A DNA stretch of 64,000 nt from Strongylocentrotus purpuratus (taxonomy: Eukaryota; Echinodermata; Echinoidea; Camarodonta; Strongylocentrotidae). The translations under genes were made by a program, and so were the position numbers. Shown in pieces: positions 23,588 to 34,300 of the stretch. The first letter of the stretch is position 1. The number at the start of each line of letters is the position of its first letter. Under the pieces are notes generated by a model. The model saw only the letters and a list, made by a program, of their open reading frames with translations. It was not told the origin of the DNA and ran no database searches. The stretch lies in assembly GCF_000002235.5 (NCBI RefSeq), contig NW_022145610.1, positions 32,881,807-32,945,806 on the forward strand. Direction: 5' to 3'.

Positions 23588-24218
23588 ATAGATTTGAGGT
23601 TTTGCAAACTTCAAGTTTAAGACTTCAACAGTCTTGTCACTCTTGTGTGTGAACATAGCCATTGACACGCTTGACAAGCTACATGTACGTCACAATCGAT
23701 TTCTTGGTACAAGGTAAAATCAAGGGCTGGGCTATCATATTTCATCAGCTGAATGACGTTTGCATATATTTTCTCTTTTTATTACCATCATACTTTTCAT
23801 GAATGCTTCAGTACATGTATGTGTACTGGAATTCATCTTTTTAATAACTGCATGCATTATCTCTTTTGTGATCTTTGTTTTTTGTTTTTTGTATGAATGA
23901 TACAGGTTGGCTGATCCCAAGATCCCACAAGTTTGCAATGAACTTTAGACTTTAAACTTGTGTACCACTTGACTTTTAGCTGTTGGAGCATTTTATTTGT
24001 TACTTACCAATTTCTATTTTTTCACCATAATTAGTCATTTCCTAGTCATACAACAAGCATGGTCATCAGATGACCTCTCACACATATCTTGGTCTTCTCC
24101 ATGTACAACTCTCAAGAACTTGTTACAAGCGTCTTTTTTTCCAATTAAAACTGTCCTTGTACTTCTTACATGTATGTCACAAAGCTTTCTTGTTCATTCT
24201 TTTCTTCCCTCCTTCTTT

Positions 24219-24243
24219 TCTCCCCCCCCCCCCCTTCCCCATC

Positions 24244-24297
<54 letters not shown>

Positions 24298-24395
24298 TTC
24301 TCTCACTCTCTCTCTTTTCTCTCTCTCCCTCTCTTTCCCTCTCTCTCTCTCTCTCTCTCTCTTGCTCTCTGTCTGTCTGTCTGTCTGTCTCTTTC
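24219..24395. repeat. Poly-C run, CT microsatellite and (CTGT)n
   Basis: A C-run at about 24222-24234 is followed by (CT)n from about 24246 to 24368 and five CTGT units. Serine/leucine frames on the plus strand and Arg/Glu frames on the minus strand are artefacts. Confidence 0.9.
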
Positions 24396-24910
24396 AAATT
24401 TCTGCTCCTTTTAATATTTAAATGCTGCATACAACTTACAAGTTACAGGTACAATGTATACATACATGTACACACATGTATTAAATGGTGAAATGAAGGG
24501 TGTTGATAATCGAACTAGTTGCATAACATAAAGATAAGACAGAGAGGGAGGTCAAACAACAAGGGAAAGGGCAAGAAAAATTAAATGATGATTAGGACTA
24601 GGAAACTTAAAGTGGGTGGTACATTTTCCAAGAAGGAAATTCTCAATTTCTTGGTTCAGGAAATAGGCAACTATTGAAATTATTTTCACTTGTACTATAA
24701 ACTTATGAAAGTCAATAACAAACTTGAGAGAGTGTGCTGGTACCAGCATTTCTAACTGGTACCCACCAGTATTTTAAGAATGGAGAGTGATGGTAGTGCA
24801 TGACAGTACTGTACTTACATGTACAAGCTTTGACCATATATTGAATGCAAAGCAAGTTTTGGTATCGATATAGGGTCATTTTAATGGTGTTATTTTAAGG
24901 TACAGTACGT

Positions 24911-25072
24911 ATCATTTTCGTAATGTACATGTAATCAAATTTAACGCATAAATCTCTGTGAAGTGCCTTGTTACAATGTAGTTGTTACAAATAAATATAT
25001 CTCAATAGTCTGAATGCAAATTACATACATGTACATTAATTGTTGCTAGGTAGGACAAACATTATAGAGCAT
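24911..25072. mobile_element. Left half of a CATTTTCGTAATG-type MITE (copy C)
   Basis: It begins ATCATTTTCGTAATGTACAT and runs through TCTGAATGCAAATTACATAC to GTAGGACAAACATTATAGAG, matching in order the left halves of the complete copies at 39867 and 44362. The right half is absent. Confidence 0.7.
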
Positions 25073-26890
25073 AAAAAAGAAAATACCTTTTTCCTCCAAA
25101 CAGGACAATACACTGTAGCACCCCCCCCCCCCCCCCACCTTCCTTCTGAGTCAAACCTCCCAAGGTGTATATACAATTTAAGTATTTACAGTGTTTATTT
25201 TCTTGCATTAAAAATTGCATTATGCACTATTGCCCATCAAAGAAATTAACTTCAGAAAGAAATTACAACTGGCAAAATGTATCATTTGTCAACATACAAT
25301 ATGAATGTACTATAGCAGCAGCAGCATTTTAATCATAAAAAATGCAGCCAGAAATTTAGTTCAGTTTAGTCAAAAGGGTCCCTTTTAAAAAAATCATGTC
25401 CCACTACATGAATCCTCCTTTAAACACTGCACATACAATTCGCAGAATGAATAAAGTCCTATAATACTGAAAAAATTGAAATAAATAGAAATACAAAAAG
25501 ACAATGGTAGATTGTAACAAACTCAACGCACTGTACCAGTAAATGTGTACACAAACAGTACACTACAAAACAGCAATAAATTTCAAGGAAATTGCCATGC
25601 AAAAACCTCAAACAATGGAATTTCACCACATGAAAATGAAAAGAAAATTGCTTCTAAGAATCGAAGTTTGTGATGCAATTCAACATTTAACACAAAACTC
25701 TACACTACACTATAATCAAATTACATTGTGAACAGTTCAGTATGACATTCACATGATCGCTGCATGCAATAGCAGGCCCAACTGAGAATCAAATAACGTC
25801 ATGTGTTGTAATGTTCCATGCTGGGTGACTTGGGTCGTAATCTAGTCCTGACAAAACAAAAATTAACCCGGAGTGAGATAGGGCCAAAACGTCACAAGAT
25901 CGCGGTTTCCTTCCCTTTTTATTCAGATTTCCCCAATTTTCAGGATTTCCTTGCTTCTAGACTTTCCCTTCTTGATTTAGCACACAATTCAATGGCATAA
26001 ATTTACATGTTCATTTCCCTTTTATTTTCCAATTCAACTGCAATAATAATATACAAAATGGAAAGTAAAGTGCTCAACCTTCCTGTAATTTTCTCAACGG
26101 TCTATATTTAGTTAATACAGGTAGCTAAAGTTTGTAAAACGAAAAAAGCAATCATGAAAGCTTGGAAAAACCTTTTCACTTTCAACTTCAAAGATCTCTT
26201 AATACATGTACAGTGTGTGTAATACATTTCACAATACGGTAGATATTGCATAGAATAAAGGCAAAAAGTAAAGAGACGGGAGGGAAATTGTCTGCATCTG
26301 AAACTCCTGTAAGTTAATTTCATTTTTCAAACATGTAAAACATTTTTTAGAAACAGGTGAGGGATGAGTGAAAGCAGTTTTTTATGCTCTACATTAACTT
26401 TCATAAGAGAAAAATGTCCAATTCACACTGAAGATCTTACTTGGCAAATAAAGTCTGAGTGCACACACATTATCAAAAGTTAATCATTATCATTCTTACA
26501 TACTGTAGAAGCTATGGTAGTGTGATTTCACTGAAATTGATCAGATGAGCTTTGAAATTGATTTGATTGTCAATTTTGAAGGTGTGAATATCAATTTCTA
26601 ATCTTAAAGTAATATACCCCTAATTAAAGGTAAGTTTCCCTGATGCTTTGGTTTTCATGAATGCGGAAAAAAAACTAGAGAAAGAGATCAGTAAAAGTTT
26701 TCTCTTGACTGGCTTGGCATTACATTTACATGTAGCTCTGTATTTAACTTTGATATGAATTTCTATTTTCTTGATGGTTCCAGCTGGGTGGTTCAATCCC
26801 GAGGGGGGGGGGGGAGGGGGGTCACTCTCATACACAAGTGCCACCTACCTATGTCCATGAACCTCTGAAATGCACCCTAATGGCGTACAT
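25073..26890. other. Non-coding stretch with homopolymer runs
   Basis: Contains C-run 25121-25136 and G-rich 26801-26821. No exon recognised. Confidence 0.45.
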
Positions 26891-26924
26891 ATCGCACCTA
26901 TCGCACCTTTTTTTTTAAATGACC

Positions 26925-27135
26925 CTTTCTAAAGCAAACATTGAAAACTGTGAACATAAAAAGATACCTCTTTTTGTTTTAGTGTGTGCGATCAGTGCTT
27001 GAAAAACACCTCTTTTTTAGGAAAACATCAACTATGTTGAACCTGTGAACCTAAAAAGGTACCCTTTTGGAGTTTTTATGCGATCAGTGAGCTGAAAAAA
27101 AACCCTTTTTAAGGAAAACGTGGACTACGCCATAT
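26925..27135. repeat. Two ~105-bp diverged tandem units
   Basis: The order 'GTGAACATAAAAAGATACC, then TTTTGTTTTAG or TTTTGGAGTTTTT, then GCGATCAGTG, GAAAAA(A)CACC/CCC, TTTTTAGGAAAAC' occurs at about 26950 and again at about 27047, with a third partial copy before 27160. Recurrent ACCCTTTT words suggest an older array. Confidence 0.6.
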
Positions 27136-27204
27136 AGCTGAAAAAGACACCCTTTCCAACATTTTTCTGGATGCGGATGCATAGCTAGCCATGTTGAGAG
27201 TGAA

Positions 27205-27258
27205 CCCCCCCCCCCCCCCCCCCCCCCCCGGGGGGGGGGGGGGGGGGGGGGGCGGGGG
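27205..27258. repeat. C25-G23 homopolymer palindrome
   Basis: Twenty-five C residues run directly into twenty-three G residues, then CGGGGG. The block is self-complementary and could form a hairpin on either strand, besides i-motif and G-quadruplex structures. Exact lengths may be affected by sequencing or assembly. Confidence 0.85.
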
Positions 27259-27409
27259 TTCGATGCTTAAAATCTATTTCAATAAGGGGGTAAGTAAATA
27301 TGTACAGTATGCAATAATGAGAGTGTATTGCACTGTTTCACAAAAATATCAAAAGAACAAATGTGCATTCAATTTATATCAGACCTAGTAACGTTTACAT
27401 GGGCATGAT

Positions 27410-27428
27410 GGGGGGGGGGGGGGGGGGG
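27410..27428. repeat. Poly-G run
   Basis: A G19 run 150 bp right of the C/G palindrome. Confidence 0.9.
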
Positions 27429-28902
27429 TTGACATTCTACAAAGTTCACTGCTCTGTTTTCTCATTTGTTCCGCTTGCATTTAAGCCCCTCTAAAGGGTT
27501 GGGAGCCCAAAATTAAATTCACCAAAACTTGGATAAAAACATTTCACATCAATTTTATGAAAGGGGATGATGCCTTGCCTTGACTTTAGGCTTGTTGTAT
27601 GATGGCATTGATTAAACACACACTTCTGCTGCTTCTGCACTCTGCTAAGATTTTCCCCCAAAAGGCAAGGGTATGGTGTCGTGATTAGTTAATTGATATT
27701 CGATTGATTTCAAAATATCTTTAGGCACTTTTCACTGAATAAATCATTTTTTTCTATTCAATTAGTCTTATAAAGACCTACAAAAAAATGTAAAATGTTT
27801 ACAGCTCCGACGAGTCCGAGTCGAACAGCAGTGGATAGGACCGCGACCGTGACACAACAAACAAACAACGCACGTCCATCGGGCTGCGATGAAGCCACAA
27901 GACCGACAAATCACACACACAGTGGCAAAAAGAAACCGCACAAACAACTCATATTATCACCCTTATTTCATCAATCTACTCACCGCTCCCTCCTTTCCCT
28001 TATTCTCCATTTTCTAGACAGGAACTCCTCTAATTATCGTGGGCATTTTAAAACCAGTATTTCAGTAAAAGTATCCAGATTCTGTTTGTTCCTTTCCTAA
28101 GCAAAACTCTCGCTACTTCGAACAACGTAAACAAAGCACAGGCGAATATCACAATAAATCCACGTTTCTGCTAAATAGGTTTCTGCTAAAGTTAACAAAG
28201 CTTAAAAACATTGGCCGCGAGATGGCACTAGCACTTTTGAAACACCGATACGCCCATTTATCATAATTATAACCACCATTCTGGCATTCGTATTGAATTC
28301 TTTGGTGGACACATTTTCTCTGCCAGTAAAAACAGAATAGAAATCTCACCCCCCCCCCCCCCCGAGGTAGCAAATTTAGAGTGAAAAGACACCTGAGATG
28401 TGCTAACCTCATCTTTTAATTGTATTTCCTTTTTTTTCCTAAAATTTCGTTATCTTCCCCTTTTTTATTTCATTTGTATCATCCATTTTTTTGGGCAGAG
28501 ATTGTTAAGATGAGTACAATTGTTTAATATCTTTATCAAATTTTACTCGCTTTTGTTATAATAGATACATTTGTAAATCATTACCCGTATATGTTCGATT
28601 TTATTTATTCATTTTTCTTTTTGGAAACCAATTGTTCATTCCAAAATAATTTCAAAAATTCCTCTCAACAGACTCCCCAATCTCTAAATTGTTATCACAT
28701 TCTCCCAACTCTCAATGAATCCCAAACCCATCACTATCAATCATTTACAATCCAAACTGTAATCATTCTCCACACCATTAAATTTACTGTCATCTTGAAA
28801 AACCTCACAAGGTAGAAAATCGTAAAGAAATGGAAAAGATGCCGGTGTCATGGATATCTTTGTTGCACACATTTTCTAGTTGTAGTTTGGTTCAATAGTC
28901 AT
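27429..28902. other. Non-coding stretch with a GC-richer patch
   Basis: Positions 27800-27960 are clearly richer in CpG (CTCCGACGAGTCCGAGTCGA and following) than their surroundings and could be a 5' UTR or first exon, for example of the Ral GEF gene on the minus strand. No frame and splice site combination joins it convincingly to exon a. A C-run lies at about 28349-28363. Confidence 0.35.
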
Positions 28903-29057
28903 CTGGGCTTCGTTTCATAAAACTTGTTGTCAATAACAACTTCCACAGATCTATGACAAATCTGCTCACAGCCAATCAGATGCAAGGATTTCAGTAGCTT
29001 TCAACAATTATCGTAATTTGTTATTGATACCAAGTTTAATTAAACAGGGCCTAGGCA
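28903..29057. mobile_element. Degenerate MITE, CTGGGCTTCGTTTCATAAAA left end
   Basis: The left end CTGGGCTTCGTTTCATAAAA loosely mirrors the right end TTTAATTAAACAGGGCCTAG, and TTGTTGTCAATAACAA is mirrored by TTGTTATTGATACCA. It fits the 'CTGGGCCC..CGTTTCATAAA' style of short elements common here, but is diverged. Confidence 0.5.
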
Positions 29058-31020
29058 TAATTGAAACAAATTAACAAGGAATCGTTTCATCACATCACAG
29101 TCATTACTGTTTTATGTCAAAGAAGGCATTCATATTGAATCGTATTTTATATTCATTGAGAAAAGTATTGTTTTCAAGGCAAGATTATATTAGTCCATAT
29201 TCCATGCCTTGAGATTGGACAACTCTACATACAGACGAAGAATTAAGTAATGAAAATAATGACACATTCAAACATTTCTTTATGATGGTAATATAACATT
29301 TATATATTTTTTCTTAATAGGGTGTACTGATATAATGTTGACATAAAATGGACAATATATATATGTTTTAACAAAATCATACAACATTTCATACATACAC
29401 TGTCATTTGGGGCTTCAAACAAAGTAAATCTTGAATTAATTTTTTTAGAGTAAAAGAAAAAAGAAAGAGAGAAAAGACAATAATTCTCTCCAACTGAAGA
29501 GGTCTTTAAAGAAACAACTCTGCATTTAATATTTATGCCTAAACAAATTGAGTGAAGTGAGCACTCCTGTCAGTATTCTTAACTCTTTCAGAGCTGTTTT
29601 CAACTTAAGCCATCCAAATTCTGATCAAGTCTTTTTTCTGGACGATGAAAAGCTTGTCTTTCATCACAGATTTCTGGATTGAGAATTTAGATGTCTGAGA
29701 GACAACCCCTGTAATTTTAATGAAGAGTTTCTCGATGATAATTGTAAAAAAAAAAAAAAACTTGTCTCACAAAAGGTTCTTTGAGGTACGCATTTCTAAA
29801 CTTAGTGGCCCACACACTGTAAAAGCTAACAATAATCGAAGAATTACAGATTAAGGAACCCATCAAATTATATGAGTGATTTTTATCAAAAGTAGTAACA
29901 ATCCTAGTATAACCTCCCATAACTAATAAATGCCATAAAAGATGTCCGTTTCTTTTCTCTTTTTTAAATATTTAATAATGAGATGTACGTTGATTAATTA
30001 TGAATGGAATGTTCATGTTTCTCCTTCACAAATTCATGAAGGTGTACTCATATCCACAAACAACACAAGGCACAAAATATAACTTGTTCACAAACTAATA
30101 CTGAAATAAAACTCATTACTTTGTATTTCTCGTCATGATTTAACAGTAAAGGGCAGTAGCTGCTGGTAACTTTAGAAATTACCACTTCAGAATGTACAGC
30201 ACGCAGAGCATTGTTACCAGTGCAAAAAGTAATTCAGGTTATTCATCATTTTGGCATAGTTGATTAAAATCTATTCTTTGGACCAAACATTACATGTCAA
30301 CAGTATTAAGATCATATGCAATTCTAGTATGGTGCATATCACATTATGATTTAGTGTTTCTATGCATTTCCAAAGGATTTTGGATGTCACTAATCAAGCT
30401 TTAGCTCCGGCAACCATAGCCCTCAGTACATCCTACCAGGCACAAAATGTGTGCGAAATACAGATTAATTTCTTGCCAAATGACGTGCCGTGGCAGGTAG
30501 TGGAACCTTGTATATTGTGGTTAATAGTCCGGAGACTTATCAACCCGACCACAACACCTTTGCGTAGCTATCTGTACAAGTTGTAACAAATTATGAATCA
30601 CTTTGATTTTTTGATTACCGGTACTGTTAAATGCGAGCCTTTGTTTCCCTTTTGCCTTTTGTTGCAATGATCCCCTGCTTTACACAAACTTTCCAAACTG
30701 ATACAACCAACCAAATGAACCAATAACACCAAATAATACAAAGAGAAGTACCTATAGCTACATACATGACTATTTCTACTACATATTTCATAAAAAGAGG
30801 AAGCTAAAATCCTTCAACATATTACTTTTAACCCTTTGACAAGTATTCTCAGACAACTTTAGACAACATCTTATTTACGCCTCAGAGCAAAGAGTTAGTC
30901 CACCAATTAATAGAGTGCCAAATGACAACATTTTCCTGTTCATACAACCATAATTCTGGTCCTAAATGGGGGAAAACATTACCTCTATGAAATTAATTTC
31001 TCATTTTTAATCCATAACAA
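29058..31020. other. Non-coding, nothing recognised
   Basis: AT-rich intergenic DNA between the Ral GEF 5' side and the V-ATPase G gene. An open frame at 30362-30586 (plus) has no recognisable domain. Confidence 0.45.
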
Positions 31021-31023
31021 ATC

Positions 31024-31029
31024 TTTATT
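31024..31029 (-). terminator. Candidate polyadenylation signal of the V-ATPase G gene
   Basis: The minus strand reads AATAAA about 200 nt after the stop codon, a normal distance for a 3' UTR end. Confidence 0.4.
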
Positions 31030-31231
31030 TTGCCTCTCCATTCTGTTACAAGATAAACAGTAATTTAACCAAGTAACCATAGAATTTATTCCGGTAAGCT
31101 CTGATACACGAGCCACTCACTTCCCTGTGGCAAAGGGTTGATAGATTAGGCAGGGTTGAATTTTCGAGAATATGGGCCACAGTGGTCTAAAATTATATTG
31201 CCGATAGAAGATACATTATGCATATTATAAA

Positions 31232-31399
31232 TCACAACTGGAGGTTCTGATGTAGCTCTGGTTTGATGTCAAAGACCATTTCAAATAGATCATTTAGGAC
31301 CTGTCCTCGCTTTTGGCCAACCCTCTGGTTGATTTCCTGAATCTTTGCAGCGGTCTGGATCTCGATCTCGCGGGCCTGGTCTCCCTTTGAACCTAAATA
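31232..31399 (-). CDS. ATP6V1G: V-ATPase G exon 3
   Basis: Acceptor CTCTGCAG, then YLGSKGDQAREIEIQTAAKI through FDIKPELHQNLQL and a TGA at 31234-31232. Confidence 0.95.
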   Translation of the reverse strand, partial: YLGSKGDQAREIEIQTAAKIQEINQRVGQKRGQVLNDLFEMVFDIKPELHQNLQL

Positions 31400-34300
31400 C
31401 TGCAGAGGTAAAGAAGAGAAAAAAGACAATCATGTATTAAACACGTAATAAACAAGAGAAGGGGGAGGGAGATAGGGAAAGAAAGAGAGAAAATGAAAGA
31501 GAGAGAGAGAGAGAAGATGAGATGGACAGTTTTATAAGCAAATGAAACAGAGATGTTATACTACATTTACATATACCTATATATGTCAAATGACCGATAT
31601 GCCAATTTTAATGTTATTGTTCATAGTGATCATGACCATTCATAGTGATTATTATATACCTCATTTTAAGATTCTTTACTAATCCTGTCTTCTGATTGGT
31701 TGAAAATGCAGTCATGTTCTTAACCATGCCCGCTAATTGAAATTCATAGTCATTTTTCCCGGCTCTACCGGTTTATATCCATTTTTCATAGCACTTTTTC
31801 CATGGCTGTGAAACGTGACGTCATTTTGCTGCGATCCCCATTTTGGTTTACGTGTTACCTTATATAAGTTTCTTTTGTGCGATGACCGATGCGCAATACC
31901 GTTAACGGTGTTTGAGTGCAATTCGATTTTGGTCGCTGCATTCAGACGACGAATCTACCAATCCACGCAGCGCAGACGACTGATCGCCATTTTGTGTACT
32001 AGTCTCGATCGCAAAATACTGGGGTTTTTTGTTTCCAATTTTTTGTCAATAAAGAGGCAAAATGGAGGACACAGCTATGCCAAGATTTCAACTTATGGAT
32101 GACATTCAGCTGCAAGACTTAATCGATTCTGCTGATAGCAAAAATACGAAGTATGCAGTAAAATACGGCATTAAAATATTTGAAGAGTTCTTGCGAAATG
32201 TCAACACGGACCTCGGAGATGTAAACAGACTTCCGAATGCAGACCTGGACAAGATCCTTCAAAAATTCTATGCGGGTTGCAGGCAGAAGAACGGCGATTA
32301 TTACAGCAAGATGGGTTAAGATGGTTAAGATGGGTGAGTCAACATTTTCCTTTTTTTCGGTATATAAAATATATATTGACTGCTTTTAATATTCGAGGCA
32401 TAGTTGTTTCTATAGGGTCTCGGGAAACTCACAACCTGCTATGACCCCGCGGCGCAAGCGCCTTGGGGTCATAGCAGGTTGTGAGTTTCCCTTGACCCTA
32501 TAGAAACCACTATGCCTCTCAAAGCAGTCAATATATCCTTACAGTAACATTGAAGCCCATACATTCTGTAGATGCAAAGCCTGAAAAAGCATGGAAAGGC
32601 AAATGCCTGATATCTAGCACCCATGACACGTTTGCAATTACCCCATAAATATATTGGATCTTTGCAGTACATTAATAGTTCAACTAATGTGAATTTGTCT
32701 CTGTGAGGAAGCTACTACATGAATGTATAACACTATAAATGTCAAAAATTGCTTTTTTACCTTTTGTTGAATATCTTCAAACTGTAGCTCCCTTTCTTTC
32801 TTGTACGCTTCTATTTCCTGCTGCGCCTCTTCTTTGGCTTGCTTTAACCTCCTAGCTTTTCCTGCATGTCAAAAACAAAAGAAAAAATATTTCAGAGATG
32901 ATAGGATGAAGAATAAACAAAAAGGGGAATGAGGTAAAATAAACAAAGGGGGTAAAACAGAGAGAGGAGTTGACCCCTCATATTGATGATGCTCTGTTGT
33001 TTATATCTTGTTTTTATTGAGAATGAAAATAAAGACTGAATTGAGCTGAGTTATGAGCAATATGTACCTCACAAGTCACAAGAGTCTTCATATATCACAA
33101 GTTTATTAAAACATTGGTGTGTTTTTGTTAAAAAGACTAGTGCTGTAGTCAAACGTTTAACCGTCCGGTATCCGACCGCCCATGGCGGATTCCGTTTTCA
33201 ATTGGACGGTTTCGTTTTCCCGATTTTTTTTTTTTTTTTTTTTTATAATTTTTTTTTTTTAAAGTTTCGATTTATGCCCCTCCACCTGGCATTATGCCTG
33301 GCAATGTCTCCCAGCTCAGTAATCTGTGTGTTGACTCACCACTCCAAAACTAGAACAACACTCCAATTAGTCTGTCATCCTGGTTTGAAAGTAATCTTTG
33401 TAATAGATCTCATCATCTCAATATGTAGTTTATAATAATAATTCATCCAACTTTTACACAAGGTTCTGTCCTTGGTCCTCTACTGTTTTTAATTTACATT
33501 AATGATCTTACACATTCTTCTAAAAACAACGTTGTTACTATTATTTGTGACAAGTTCACAAGCACAAATCGGCCCCTTTAAATGCACCTCGCAGTTAAAT
33601 GAAAGTTGCCGACAGAGTCGGTAAAAAAAAATTTTTAAAAAAATGATTTTTTTTTTTTTTTTTGTTGTTGAATTTTTTTGAATTTTTTAAAAATCGTTTA
33701 ACCGAAAACCGTCCGGTTTTGACTGGCGGTTAAACGGAATTGGAGTTATCCGTGATGTTACAGCACTAAAAAAAACCCAAATCAATCTTTAATACTTACT
33801 TTATGATAATGCTGATTAGTGAAAAAAAAGGCGCACGTACAGGGAGCTCGTAAGATTCAGCGAACACCGTGCATGCGCTGTAGTGTACTAAACTAATCAC
33901 TATTATTTTTAAGTATTTCAAAGTGCCTTGTATTAGTAAAGCAGAAAGAAGAGTCCAATTAAGGCTAGGTGATTATTATCATCATCATCATCAATGTGAT
34001 AAGATAGGGTTGATCCTGTAATTCTCAGTCACTTCTTCAGGGTTGGCTAGGTTCTACAATCTCTGATAGATGGGGAATCTATGTCTTTATTTTGCACAGG
34101 CACAAGGTAGAGACGGTTCTGAATTCTGATCATATATCAACTCGTTCAGACTACTAGCATTTATCCAATCTCATTTTGAATTAAGGTATAAATGGAGTTT
34201 GAGTCAATTATTTTTGGAGGGAGATTGTTCCAGTCGGACAACACTTCTTGTAGATGAAACCTTTCCTTAAAAATGTCTGAAAGATCATCCCTTTTAAACA

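Noticed and set aside
24070-24491. Long Ser/Leu and Arg/Glu open frames
   Set aside because: Produced by the CT/GA microsatellite; no domain or splice support.
27795-28100. Candidate first exon of the Ral GEF gene in the GC-richer patch
   Set aside because: The only nearby donor-like site does not connect in the right phase to exon a with an initiator codon in frame.
31815-32102. A 95-aa plus-strand frame before the recombinase fragment
   Set aside because: It ends in another frame over the leader of the DUF3504-like frame and has no recognisable domain; more likely untranslated leader.
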